The notes below the pieces were generated by a model. The model made no database searches. It had not been told where the DNA came from and saw nothing but the letters and a program-made list of their open reading frames with translations. A stretch of 13,926 bases of DNA from NCBI GenBank assembly GCA_035637315.1, contig DASPXK010000122.1:1-13926 (forward strand), given 5' to 3'. How positions within the stretch are numbered: position 1 is the first letter of the stretch; every line of letters starts with the position of its first letter. Positions 1 through 7,169 of this stretch are shown here, piece after piece. The position numbers were made by a program, and so were the translations under genes. Source of the DNA: DASPXK01 sp035637315 (GTDB taxonomy: Bacteria; Chloroflexota; UBA6077; JACCZL01).

Positions 1-1834
1 TCCCTCGCATCGCCTTCAGTCTGTCCATGAGTCGGATCAGGACGGCGCCCTCGCGTGTCGTCCTGGCGACCAGATTGACGATCTCGACCTCGTATTCCTG
101 GCCGTAGCGATGGATGCGTCCCATCCGCTGCTCGAGCCGATTCGGGTTCCAGGGCAGGTCCCAATTCACCATCACTCGGCAGAACTGCAGGTTGATGCCC
201 TCGCCGGCCGCGTCCGTGGCGATCATGAACTGGGTGGGCCCACGGAACTCCTTCTCCGCCGCGATGCGGTCCTGGAGCTTCATGCCGCCGTGGATGTTGC
301 ACACGCCGTAGCCCCACTCCCGCACCTTATGCGTGAGGTAAGTGAGCGTGTCGCGGTGCTCGGTGAAGACCAGGACCTTCTCGTTACGGTCGGCGACGGT
401 CTGGCTGGCGACGACCTCGCGGAACTCCCGCAGCTTCCGCTCTGGCCCCTGGGAGATCGTGGCGTGCGCCCTGGCGATCAGGTCGTCCAGCTGGCGGATC
501 TCGGCTTCCAGCTCGGCTGGCGTGCGCGCTGTGGTAGCCGCGAACAGCACGTCTTCTTCTTCATCAGACGGCTCAGGCAGCTCCTCGTCGGCGTCGACCT
601 CATATTCGACCGGCTCTTCACGCAGGGTCAGCCTGCCGGCCGCCCGTGAGCGCTCCAGCTCCTCGGACAAGCGATCGCGGCGCCGTTCGAGGCTGCGGGT
701 GATCGCGTACAGGGACGAGGCGAGCCGTCGCTGGAGGATGGTGAGCGCGAGACCGACGTTTCGGTTCCTGGCCGACTCGGCCTTCTCCAGGCCGTGGGCC
801 ACGTAATCCGTGACCGCCTCGTACAGCGCCTGTTCGTGCGGCTCGAGTGGATAGCTGACCGTGTCGACGTGGCGCGGGAGGAAGAGCGGCCGACCGTCGA
901 AATGGCGCATCGACTCCTTCATCCGCCGCAGGAAATACGGCGAGCCATCTCGTTCCAGGGCGTGGCGCATGCCGTGGACGGACGCGAACACAGTCTCGTC
1001 GAGGAGGGAGAGGAGCAGACGGAAGTTCTCGTCGTCGCCGCGATGGGGCGTGGCGGTCATGAGCAGCAGGTGTTTCGTCTTCTGGGCGAGTCGCTCGGCG
1101 AGGAGATAACGCTTCGTCTTGTCGATCTTCGCGCTGGCCCCATAGCGGTAGGCGGAAAGCCTGTGCGCCTCGTCGAAGATCACCAGGTCCCACGTGGCTT
1201 GCTCAAGCCCGGGCAGGACGTGCTCCTGGACCGCGAGGTCGATCGACGCCACCGCCCGGTCGTTGTCGAGCCAGGCGTTCTGCCCGAACGCGCCGACGAT
1301 CGACTCGCCCGTCAGGAGGGTGAACCGCTCGCGAAAACGCTCCCACATCTCTCGACGCCACTGGTCGGTCAGCGCCTTTGGACACAGGACGAGGACGCGG
1401 CTTACTTCCTGGCGCTGGACCAGCTCGCGCATAAGCAGGCCGGCCATGATGGTCTTGCCGGCGCCCGGATCGTCGGCCAGGAGAAACCGGATCCTCGGCA
1501 GGGGGAGGATGTGCCTGTAAACGGCGTCGAGCTGGTGGGGCAGCGGATCGACCTGTGAGACGGAGACGGCGAACTGGGGGTCGAAGGCATGGGCGAGGTG
1601 GGTGCGAAGGGCCTCGGTCGCCAGGCGGAACAGGCGCGGCTCGGCGTCGAATCGGTGAGCGCCGCCGGCGACCTCCTGGACCTGGCTCTGGAACTGGTCG
1701 ACGGTGAGCGTTCGGTCATAGTACTGGGAGTCCGCGCTTCCGACCGCTTCGATGCGCACAGAGGCGCCATTCAGGGACGTACGGAGCACCCGTACTGGCC
1801 CGGCCGAGGCCGGCCAGAATGGCCCGCTGATCAC
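1..1834 (-). CDS. SNF2-type DEAH helicase, 3' end beyond window
   Basis: The reverse strand is open from a stop at 1886-1888 to the window edge; about 611 residues are visible and the C-terminus is missing. Helicase motifs appear in order: DDPGAGKT (Walker A, Lys about residue 127), DEAH (about 221-224), TATPH (about 260-264), an acidic Glu/Asp-rich stretch near residues 415-430, and QRMGRIHRYGQ (motif VI, about 569-579). The first two-thirds resemble the helicases of DISARM (DrmD) and similar defence islands, including the N-terminal SGPFWP and QYYDR segments; this is recalled, not searched. It would act as an ATP-driven DNA translocase. No in-frame ATG precedes Walker A, so I chose GTG at 1834, just before the SGPFWP segment; no clear Shine-Dalgarno supports it, and GTG at 1789 or 1759 is possible. 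Partners, if any, lie off the left edge. Family is firm; the defence role is inferred. Confidence 0.85.
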   Translation of the reverse strand, partial: MISGPFWPASAGPVRVLRTSLNGASVRIEAVGSADSQYYDRTLTVDQFQSQVQEVAGGAHRFDAEPRLFRLATEALRTHLAHAFDPQFAVSVSQVDPLPHQLDAVYRHILPLPRIRFLLADDPGAGKTIMAGLLMRELVQRQEVSRVLVLCPKALTDQWRREMWERFRERFTLLTGESIVGAFGQNAWLDNDRAVASIDLAVQEHVLPGLEQATWDLVIFDEAHRLSAYRYGASAKIDKTKRYLLAERLAQKTKHLLLMTATPHRGDDENFRLLLSLLDETVFASVHGMRHALERDGSPYFLRRMKESMRHFDGRPLFLPRHVDTVSYPLEPHEQALYEAVTDYVAHGLEKAESARNRNVGLALTILQRRLASSLYAITRSLERRRDRLSEELERSRAAGRLTLREEPVEYEVDADEELPEPSDEEEDVLFAATTARTPAELEAEIRQLDDLIARAHATISQGPERKLREFREVVASQTVADRNEKVLVFTEHRDTLTYLTHKVREWGYGVCNIHGGMKLQDRIAAEKEFRGPTQFMIATDAAGEGINLQFCRVMVNWDLPWNPNRLEQRMGRIHRYGQEYEVEIVNLVARTTREGAVLIRLMDRLKAMRG

Positions 1835-1921
1835 TGTGTCAGGCTCGGGCAGACTGACCGAAGTGGCGCTCAAGGGTCTTCTTGGTTACCTGGCGGACTT
1901 ACAGGGTCCGATGGCCTCCGC

Positions 1922-1949
1922 AGTATACGCCGGTCATGTCGAAACCGAA
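1922..1949 (-). promoter_or_regulatory. weak promoter candidate upstream of the helicase
   Basis: On the minus strand TATACT (1927-1922) is a good -10 element. The hexamer 16 bp upstream, TTCGGT, is a poor -35. It lies about 88 bp before the proposed helicase start. The rest of the 186-bp gap between oppC and the helicase (1835-2020) shows no convincing coding sequence, only the 7-bp array next to oppC. Confidence 0.25.
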
Positions 1950-1990
1950 CACGACATCCCGGCCCCGTCTGAGACAGGCGCCCCATCCCC

Positions 1991-2020
1991 ACTCGCGACT
2001 CGCGACTCGTGACCCGCGAC
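1991..2020. repeat. 7-bp periodic array, ACTCGCG family, at the oppC 3' end
   Basis: There are four tandem 7-bp units: ACTCGCG, ACTCGCG, ACTCGTG and ACCCGCG, followed by a partial fifth that runs into the oppC stop codon at 2021-2023. It is the same sequence family as the array at 10134-10161. It is not part of any convincing gene. Confidence 0.8.
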
Positions 2021-2914
2021 TTACGTCCGATACGGGTCCAGCGCGTCGCGGAGCGACTCGCCCAGGAAGTTGAACGACAGGACGGTCAACAGGATCGCCA
2101 AGCCGGGCCAGAGCGCCAGCAGGGGGGCGCTGAAGACGTAGCTCTGAGCGTCGCTGAGCATGTTGCCCCAGGACGGCGTCGGCGGCTGGATGCCCAGGCC
2201 CAGGTAGCTCAGTGCCGACTCCGTCAAGACCGCCTGAGCCACGCCGAGACTCGCTGAGACGATGGTCGCCGGGACCGCCTGCGGCAGGGCATGCCTGAGC
2301 AGCACCCGCGTCGCTCGCGCGCCGAGCGCCCGCGCCGCGGTCACGAAGTCCAGATTGCTCGTCCGCAAGATCTCACCCCGCACGACCCGAGCCGTGAGCA
2401 TCCAGCTCGCCAGGCCGATGGTGACGATCAGGTTGGTGAGCGTCGAGCCGAGGCTGGCTAGCACCACGAGCACGAGGAAGAAGATCGGGATGCTCAGCAT
2501 CCCGTCGGCCACGCGCATGATGGCCGCGTCGGGCCAGCCACGCGCGTAGCCGGCGATCGCTCCGAGCGAGGCGCCCAGCAGGATGGCCAGCCCGGCCGCC
2601 AGGAAGCCCACCGTCAGCGAGATCCGCCCGCCGTACAAAACGCGCGCCATGACGTCGCGCCCGGATTGATCGGTGCCCAGCCAGAAGCGCTCGCCGGGCG
2701 GCGCCAGTCGGGCGCCCTGGATGCGTTCCGGTGGATAGCGGGCGATCGCCGGCGCCCCCAAAGCTCCGCCCACCGCCAGGATCAAGAATAGGGCGGCCAG
2801 CGCCGCCGCCTTATTGCGCGCGAACCGTCTCAGAAGCGACGGGCGGGCGCGGAATGAAGAATGAAAAATGAAGAATGAAGAATCAGGCACCGTCCTCAAT
2901 TCTTCATTCTTCAT
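2021..2914 (-). CDS. dppC: ABC transporter permease, dipeptide/oligopeptide type (DppC/OppC)
   Basis: A 297-residue inner-membrane permease. After a short cytoplasmic N-terminus comes a first membrane helix (about 36-57), the periplasmic LGTDQSGRDV motif typical of DppC (79-88), further helices, and the EAA loop that docks the ATPase (about 189-213, with ARALGAR). It ends in DALDPYRT, as the family usually does. It would pair with DppB next door to form the pore for peptides or related solutes. Its ATG (2914) overlaps the dppB stop as ATGA, so translation is probably coupled. The first 21 residues, rich in Ser and Phe, are encoded by an inverted 7-bp array; family members normally begin near residue 22, and no other ATG, GTG or TTG lies between. 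The actual substrate cannot be told from sequence. Confidence 0.93.
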   Translation of the reverse strand: MKNEELRTVPDSSFFIFHSSFRARPSLLRRFARNKAAALAALFLILAVGGALGAPAIARYPPERIQGARLAPPGERFWLGTDQSGRDVMARVLYGGRISLTVGFLAAGLAILLGASLGAIAGYARGWPDAAIMRVADGMLSIPIFFLVLVVLASLGSTLTNLIVTIGLASWMLTARVVRGEILRTSNLDFVTAARALGARATRVLLRHALPQAVPATIVSASLGVAQAVLTESALSYLGLGIQPPTPSWGNMLSDAQSYVFSAPLLALWPGLAILLTVLSFNFLGESLRDALDPYRT

Positions 2915-2930
2915 TCTTCACTCTTCATTC
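2852..2930. repeat. inverted 7-bp array, GAATGAA family, spanning the dppB/dppC junction
   Basis: The left arm (2852-2883) reads GAATGAA, GAATGAA, AAATGAA, GAATGAA, GAATC. The right arm (2898-2930) is its inverse, with TTCATTC units at 2903, 2910 and 2924 and a TTCACTC at 2917. A 15-bp spacer separates the arms, so the transcript could fold into a long AU-rich hairpin, unusual in this GC-rich DNA. Read in the gene direction, the right arm presents ATGA or GTGA every 7 bp. One of these, 2914-2911, is both the dppB stop and the dppC start. The array also encodes the last residues of DppB and the first 21 of DppC. Confidence 0.9.
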
Positions 2931-3867
2931 GTATCCGTGGATCGAGCCAGCCGTAGATGACGTCGACCAGCAGGTTGCTGGCGATGACGACAGCGGAGAT
3001 CATCAGCGTGATGCCCATGATCAGTGGATAGTCGCGCTGCACCGCTGAGTCGACGGCCAGGCGGCCCATCCCTGGCCAGGCAAAGATCGCCTCGGTGATG
3101 GCCGCCCCCGCGACGAGGCGCGGCAACAGCAAGCCGATCACGGTCACGATGGGCACGAGCGCGGCCCGCAGGGCGTGCCCGAGCAAGACGGCGCGCTCGG
3201 ACAGTCCCTTCGCGTGGGCGGTCCTGACGTAGTCCTCGGCCAGCACGCCCAGCAAGCTCGAACTGGTGTAGCGGGTGATCTGGGCCAGATTCGCGGCCGC
3301 CAGTACGACGGTCGGCATGACCAGGTATCTCAGGCGGTCGGACACCGAAAACGGCTCGCCGAGGGTGTACATGCCGGCCGAAGGGAGCAGGCCCAGCTCG
3401 ACGGAGAAGACGATGATCAGCATGATCCCGAGCCAGAAGACCGGGATCGACATCCCGAAGAAAGCGAAGCCGGTCACCAGGTAATCGGCCAGGCTGTTGC
3501 GCCGCACCGCCGACATGACCCCGAGCGGGACGCCGAGCGCTAGGGTGACCAGCAGGGCCACGCCGCTCAAGAGCAGGGTGGCCGGCAGCCGATCGGCGAT
3601 CAACGTAGTGACCGGCAGGCCCTGGCTCAACGAGCGGCCGAGTCTACCCTGAAACACGTTCCCGAGCCAGCGGGCGTACTGGACCGCGATCGGGTCCTCC
3701 AGGCCCATCTCGGCGCGCAGCTCTCTCATCTGCTCGCGGGTCAGATCCGGCTGCAGCAGGACTGCCGGACCGCCGGGCGCGGCGTGGATCAGCGCGAACG
3801 TGATCACGCTGACGACAAAGAGCACGCCGCAGGCCTGGACCAGGCGGCCGAGAAGAAAACCCTGCAT
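2911..3867 (-). CDS. dppB: ABC transporter permease, dipeptide/oligopeptide type (DppB/OppB)
   Basis: A 318-residue inner-membrane permease. An N-terminal helix (about 10-28) is followed by the PGGP segment, a periplasmic domain, and five further predicted helices. The EAA loop, EDYVRTAHAKGL, is at about 211-222, and the ITEAIFAWPGMGRL segment near 257-270 is characteristic of DppB. It would form the translocation pore with DppC. The ATG at 3867 gives the family's standard start, but there is no Shine-Dalgarno in front of it, only the 7-bp array at 3875-3933. The family usually ends just after DPRIR; here MKSEE is added, encoded by the next array. It sits between the binding protein and DppC in one transcription direction, a normal transporter operon. 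Confidence 0.94.
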   Translation of the reverse strand: MQGFLLGRLVQACGVLFVVSVITFALIHAAPGGPAVLLQPDLTREQMRELRAEMGLEDPIAVQYARWLGNVFQGRLGRSLSQGLPVTTLIADRLPATLLLSGVALLVTLALGVPLGVMSAVRRNSLADYLVTGFAFFGMSIPVFWLGIMLIIVFSVELGLLPSAGMYTLGEPFSVSDRLRYLVMPTVVLAAANLAQITRYTSSSLLGVLAEDYVRTAHAKGLSERAVLLGHALRAALVPIVTVIGLLLPRLVAGAAITEAIFAWPGMGRLAVDSAVQRDYPLIMGITLMISAVVIASNLLVDVIYGWLDPRIRMKSEE

Positions 3868-3874
3868 GCGAGCA

Positions 3875-3933
3875 GTCAGCCGTCAGCTGTCAGCGATTTA
3901 GCTGCTGATGGCTGACGGCTGATAGCTGACGGC
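3875..3933. repeat. inverted 7-bp array, GTCAGCC/GGCTGAC family, between binding protein and dppB
   Basis: The left arm (3875-3895) has GTCAGCC, GTCAGCT and GTCAGCG. The right arm (3904-3931) has GCTGATG, GCTGACG, GCTGATA and GCTGACG, the inverse family, with an 8-bp spacer. It fills most of the 66-bp gap between the stop of the solute-binding protein (3934-3936) and the dppB start (3867). The hairpin could modulate the ratio of binding protein to permease; that is inference. Confidence 0.88.
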
Positions 3934-5637
3934 TCACTCGAACGAGACTTCGTGCATCCACTGGAGGGCGTCGCGGTAGCCCAGGCTCGGAAACCCCTTG
4001 ACCTTGGCGTTGATGGCTCGCAGCTCCTTGGGCGTGTACAGGAAGGCAACCGGCTGGTCCTCGTGCAGGACCTCCTGGACCTTGTCATAGATCGCCTTGC
4101 GCTTGTCCGTCTCGAAGACCGTACGCGCTTCGGCGAACAGCTTGTCCAGCTCCGGGTTGCTGTAGCCCCACTCGTTGGTCGAGCCGCCGGTCGTCCAGTA
4201 CGCGGTCAGGTCAGGAGTGGACGGGGTGACGTAATACCAGTTGACCACTTCGAAATCGCGGTTCGTCCGCCACCTGGTAGAGAAGGAATTGAAGTCCAGC
4301 AGCTCGATTTGAGCGTCGATGCCAACGTCCTTGAGGTTTTGCTGAGCGATCAGGCCGGTCTGCTCACGGTCCGGCTGGCCTTTGTCGCTCAGCATCGTGA
4401 AGCGGAATGGCTCGCCGTTCAGCTCCATCACGCCGCCGGCGCCGGGCTTGAAGCCGACCTCGCTCAGCAGCTTCTTCGCCTTCTCGGGGTCGTACTCCCA
4501 GGGCTGGAGGCTCTTGTTGACCCAGGTCGACAGGAATGGCGGGATCGGGCCGACGATCGGATAGGCCCGATTGTCGGTGACCGCCTCGATGATCTGCTTG
4601 CGGTCGATCGCGTACGAGACGGCATGTCGAATGCGTTTGTCCTGCAGCCACGGCCCGAACTTGGGGTGCTTGTGGTTACCGCCGACGACTCGCATGTCCA
4701 TCTGGTTCGCCTCGTCGATCCTGACGTTGGCCGCGCCCTTGAGCGCGTCCAGGTGCGAGAGGCCGATGAAGGCGATGTCCAGTTCGCCGGTCCGGGCCTG
4801 GGCGACGGTGGTGTTCACGTCGGGGATGATCTTGTAGATGATCTGGTCGATCATCGGCTTGCCGAGGTGAAAGTTCTCGTTGGCGGCCACGGTCAGGTGG
4901 TCACCACGGACGTGTTCGACGAACTTGAAGGCGCCGGTCCCGATCGGTTTGGCGATGAATTCCTCGGGCGGCTTGGTCAGGTCCTGCCCATCCAGCAAGT
5001 GCTTGGGCATCATGAAGCACAGATAGCAGAGCAGCTCCGGGAGGGAGGAGAACTTGTCTGCCGTGCCGAGCACCAGGGTGTACGGGTCAGGCGTGTCGAT
5101 CCGACTGATCGGCGCCAGACTGCTCCGCAGGATGCTGTTGACCTTGGCATCCTTGTAGACCTCGAGCGTGAACTTGGCGTCTTCGGAGGTGAACGGCTTG
5201 CCGTCGTGCCAGGTCACCCCCCTTTTGAGGTTGAAGGTCCATGTCAGGCCGTCGGACGAGACTGACCACTTCTCGGCCAGGTCGGCGGTGGGGGTGAAAT
5301 CGGTCTTGTTGTATTTGACGAGCTGGCTGAGGATGACCTTGTTGACCATCAGGTTCTGGATGATCCCGATCGGCGGCCAGGGCGTGATGTTGGCGTTGAC
5401 CGGCAGCTTGAAGGTCCCGCCACTCCGCGCCGCTGGCTTGGCGGCCTCGGTCGGCTTTGCCTCGGCCGGCTTGGCGACGACGGTCGGCTGGATGGGCGCC
5501 GCCGGGGCGCTGGTAGGCTTGACCTCAGCGGCCGGTTTGGGAGTCGGCGCTGGCGCGGCTGGCGCGCAGGCCACCAGCAAGCCGGCCCCGGCCCCAAGGA
5601 CGGCACGCCGGAAGAAGCTCCGCCGATTCATCCGCAT
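3934..5637 (-). CDS. family 5 solute-binding lipoprotein of a peptide-type ABC transporter
   Basis: 567 residues, the usual length for SBP_bac_5 proteins. The start is ATG 5637, chosen because GGGGAGGG lies 6 bp upstream. The N-terminus has twin arginines (RRSFFRR, residues 5-11), a hydrophobic stretch and a lipobox LVAC with Cys at 24, so it is probably exported by Tat and lipid-anchored. A Pro/Ala/Lys linker (about 25-75) follows, then the binding domain with KWSVSSDGLTWTFNLKRGV and TWHDGKPFTSEDAKF, which are hallmark family 5 segments. It would capture a peptide, nickel chelate, sugar or similar ligand and deliver it to DppBC. No ATPase gene is present here, so ATPases must come from elsewhere in the genome. 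The ligand is unknown. The frame runs upstream to 5748, but that part has no signal peptide of its own. Confidence 0.93.
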   Translation of the reverse strand: MRMNRRSFFRRAVLGAGAGLLVACAPAAPAPTPKPAAEVKPTSAPAAPIQPTVVAKPAEAKPTEAAKPAARSGGTFKLPVNANITPWPPIGIIQNLMVNKVILSQLVKYNKTDFTPTADLAEKWSVSSDGLTWTFNLKRGVTWHDGKPFTSEDAKFTLEVYKDAKVNSILRSSLAPISRIDTPDPYTLVLGTADKFSSLPELLCYLCFMMPKHLLDGQDLTKPPEEFIAKPIGTGAFKFVEHVRGDHLTVAANENFHLGKPMIDQIIYKIIPDVNTTVAQARTGELDIAFIGLSHLDALKGAANVRIDEANQMDMRVVGGNHKHPKFGPWLQDKRIRHAVSYAIDRKQIIEAVTDNRAYPIVGPIPPFLSTWVNKSLQPWEYDPEKAKKLLSEVGFKPGAGGVMELNGEPFRFTMLSDKGQPDREQTGLIAQQNLKDVGIDAQIELLDFNSFSTRWRTNRDFEVVNWYYVTPSTPDLTAYWTTGGSTNEWGYSNPELDKLFAEARTVFETDKRKAIYDKVQEVLHEDQPVAFLYTPKELRAINAKVKGFPSLGYRDALQWMHEVSFE

Positions 5638-5658
5638 CTCGATCCCTCCCCGTTCGTC

Positions 5659-5706
5659 GTAGGGGCGCACGGCGTGCGCCCTGGGCAGGGCATGCCGTGC
5701 CCCTAC
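5659..5706. repeat. double-hairpin interspersed repeat upstream of the binding-protein gene
   Basis: The outer arms GTAGGGGC (5659-5666) and GCCCCTAC (5699-5706) are perfect inverses. Inside them are a perfect 8-bp hairpin, GGGCGCAC-GGC-GTGCGCCC (5663-5681), and the perfect palindrome GGCATGCC (5689-5696). The layout matches the element at 7981-8033. It lies between the recO stop and the Shine-Dalgarno of the binding-protein gene, so it could act as a terminator, as an attenuator, or simply be a MITE-like repeat. Confidence 0.8.
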
Positions 5707-5748
5707 AAGTGCGCCGTCATCATAGCCGTGGCGGGCGCCACTCACCAC

Positions 5749-6570
5749 TTACTTCCACTCAGTCTCTTGCACCCGCGCGATCAGCTCGGGCGAGCGCAGG
5801 CGACGCTCGGTGTGGCGCTCAGACAGCTCGCGCAGCGTCCGGCTGACCTCGCCCGCGAGGGCCGGGCGAATGCTCAGCCGGACGCTCCCAGGTGGGCCGC
5901 TACGCTGGAGGTGGCGGAGTACTTTCAGTGCGTCGGATGAGATCGGGCGGGCGCTGGTCTCGCGCGGCCCGCAGCGCGGGCAAAGCGCGCCGCCCAGGAA
6001 CGTGCTGAAGGCGTTCGGCCCGGGCTGGAGCCCTTCCCGACACAGCAGGCACTCCGCCAGCGACGGCTGAAAACCCGCCAGTCCCAGCAGCTTGATCTGG
6101 TAATGGTCTACCACGAGTCGAGGGTCCGGCTCGGACTCGAGAGCGCGAAGGGTCTGAATCAGGAGCTCGAACAGCTCCGGCTGCTCGGCCATCTCCTCAG
6201 TCAGCGTGTCGGCCAGCTCGGCGACCAGGTAAGCGTGCGAAGTGCGGGCCAGGTCTTCACGCAGGCCTCGAAACGGATTGCGCGTCTCGGCCTGTGTGAC
6301 CAGCTCGAGCTCACGGCCGCGGACCATCTGCAGCTCGCTATGGGTGAACAGCTCTAGGTGTCCGGCCAGGCGGCTGGTGGTGCGCCGTACGCCTTTGGCC
6401 ACCGCTCGCACCTTGCCGTGCTGGCGCGTGAACAAGACCAGGATCCGGTCCGCCTCGCCGAAGTCGTGGCGCTTGAGCACCACGGCCTCGCAGCGGTAGG
6501 AGCGCTGCCGACGAGGAATGAGGGATGAGGAATGAGCAACGAGGGGGAATTCGACGGACTCATTCCTCAT
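5749..6570 (-). CDS. recO: DNA repair protein RecO
   Basis: 273 residues. RecO promotes RecA loading and strand annealing in the RecFOR recombinational-repair pathway. The N-terminal OB-fold begins at RSYRCEAVVLKRHDFGEADR (residues 23-42), and KGVRR (59-63) is typical of the family. A Cys4 zinc-binding motif is seen in the C-terminal half, CLLC at 174-177 and CPRC at 197-200. The first 22 residues are additional to the family norm and come from an inverted 7-bp array, but no other start codon lies between it and the OB-fold. The ATG at 6570 overlaps the rimM stop as ATGA, so the two are likely translated together. Its place directly after rimM, where trmD commonly sits, is unusual. Confidence 0.93.
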   Translation of the reverse strand: MRNESVEFPLVAHSSSLIPRRQRSYRCEAVVLKRHDFGEADRILVLFTRQHGKVRAVAKGVRRTTSRLAGHLELFTHSELQMVRGRELELVTQAETRNPFRGLREDLARTSHAYLVAELADTLTEEMAEQPELFELLIQTLRALESEPDPRLVVDHYQIKLLGLAGFQPSLAECLLCREGLQPGPNAFSTFLGGALCPRCGPRETSARPISSDALKVLRHLQRSGPPGSVRLSIRPALAGEVSRTLRELSERHTERRLRSPELIARVQETEWK

Positions 6571-6586
6571 TCCTCATCCCTCATTC
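6516..6586. repeat. inverted 7-bp array, GAATGAG family, spanning the rimM/recO junction
   Basis: The left arm (6516-6543) has GAATGAG, GGATGAG, GAATGAG and CAACGAG. The right arm (6559-6586) has CTCATTC, CTCATTC, CTCATCC and CTCATTC, the inverse. The spacer is 15 bp. In the gene direction the right arm offers ATGA at 6584, 6577, 6570 and 6563, together covering all three frames. The one at 6570-6567 is used as the rimM stop and recO start. Confidence 0.9.
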
Positions 6587-7142
6587 CGGGCAGCAGCTTG
6601 ACCACCATCATGCCGTCTTCGGGCAAGATCCGCTTGATGACCTCTTTGATAGCGGGCACTAGCAGCTCGCCGCGCTCGCTCTGGACGACGTAGACGTCGT
6701 TTGCGCCGGTTTCCAGGATCTCGGCCACCCTGCCAAGCTCATCGCCCTCGGTCGTTACCGCTCGCAGCCCGATGATCTGATGCCAGTAGAAGCGGCCCGG
6801 CGGCAGCTTCCACGCTTCGCTCTCGGCCACCTGGACCAGCGCCCCGCGCAGGGCCTCGGCGCCGTCGCGGTCGTCGACCCCCTCGAGCTTCAGGAGAAGC
6901 TGCGTGCCGGCCCCGCGACGCACCAGACGCGCCCGCTGGACCGGATACGGGCGCGGAAAGAGAGCACCCTCCGTCGCGATGTACAGCGTCGCCGTCTTGC
7001 GGAAGCGCTGCGGGAACTCGGTGATAATCTCGCAAGCTAGCTCGCCGGCCGTCCCATGCGGCCGAACGACTCGCGCGACAGTCAGAAACGAGTCAGAAGG
7101 AATGAGGGATGAGGAACGAGGAATGAGTCGTCGACCGCTCAT
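6567..7142 (-). CDS. rimM: 16S rRNA processing protein RimM
   Basis: 191 residues. RimM helps mature the 30S head and binds S19. The N-terminal domain begins at VARVVRPHGTAGEL (about 22-35), and the PRC-barrel domain follows with YWHQIIGL (119-126), ETGANDVYVV (144-153) and LLVPAI (160-165), all family landmarks. The first 20 residues come from the upstream 7-bp array, which also supplies the ATG; the family normally starts about residue 20. The last five, MRDEE, come from the downstream array. It lies 27 bp after khpA and overlaps recO by 4 bp, in a conserved ribosome-maturation cluster. Confidence 0.93.
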   Translation of the reverse strand: MSGRRLIPRSSSLIPSDSFLTVARVVRPHGTAGELACEIITEFPQRFRKTATLYIATEGALFPRPYPVQRARLVRRGAGTQLLLKLEGVDDRDGAEALRGALVQVAESEAWKLPPGRFYWHQIIGLRAVTTEGDELGRVAEILETGANDVYVVQSERGELLVPAIKEVIKRILPEDGMMVVKLLPGMRDEE

Positions 7143-7165
7143 GCCTCATGCCTCATCCCTCATTC
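7100..7165. repeat. inverted 7-bp array, GAATGAG family, at the khpA/rimM junction
   Basis: The left arm (7100-7127) has GAATGAG, GGATGAG, GAACGAG and GAATGAG. The right arm (7138-7165) has CTCATGC, CTCATGC, CTCATCC and CTCATTC. The spacer is 10 bp. It is the same family and arrangement as 6516-6586, though with its own variants. In the gene direction ATGA recurs at 7163, 7156, 7149 and 7142; the last is the rimM start. The array ends 4 bp before the khpA stop codon. Confidence 0.9.
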
Positions 7166-7169
7166 CTTG

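Noticed and set aside
794..1558. 254-codon open frame on the plus strand
   Set aside because: It is antisense to the helicase, which has Walker A, DEAH and motif VI in the opposite strand.
3952..5265. 437-codon open frame on the plus strand
   Set aside because: It is exactly antisense to the family 5 binding-protein gene, whose motifs are unmistakable; long antisense frames are expected in GC-rich coding DNA.
5638..5748. Longer N-terminus for the binding protein
   Set aside because: The extension has no signal peptide and crosses the double-hairpin repeat; the downstream ATG has a strong Shine-Dalgarno and a lipoprotein signal.
5740..5753. Possible further 7-bp array (CACTCAC, CACTTAC) at the recO stop
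   Set aside because: Only two units with two mismatches and no inverted arm; it could be chance, though its position fits the pattern.
2852..7165. CRISPR-like arrays
   Set aside because: The units are 7 bp, directly adjacent and without spacers.
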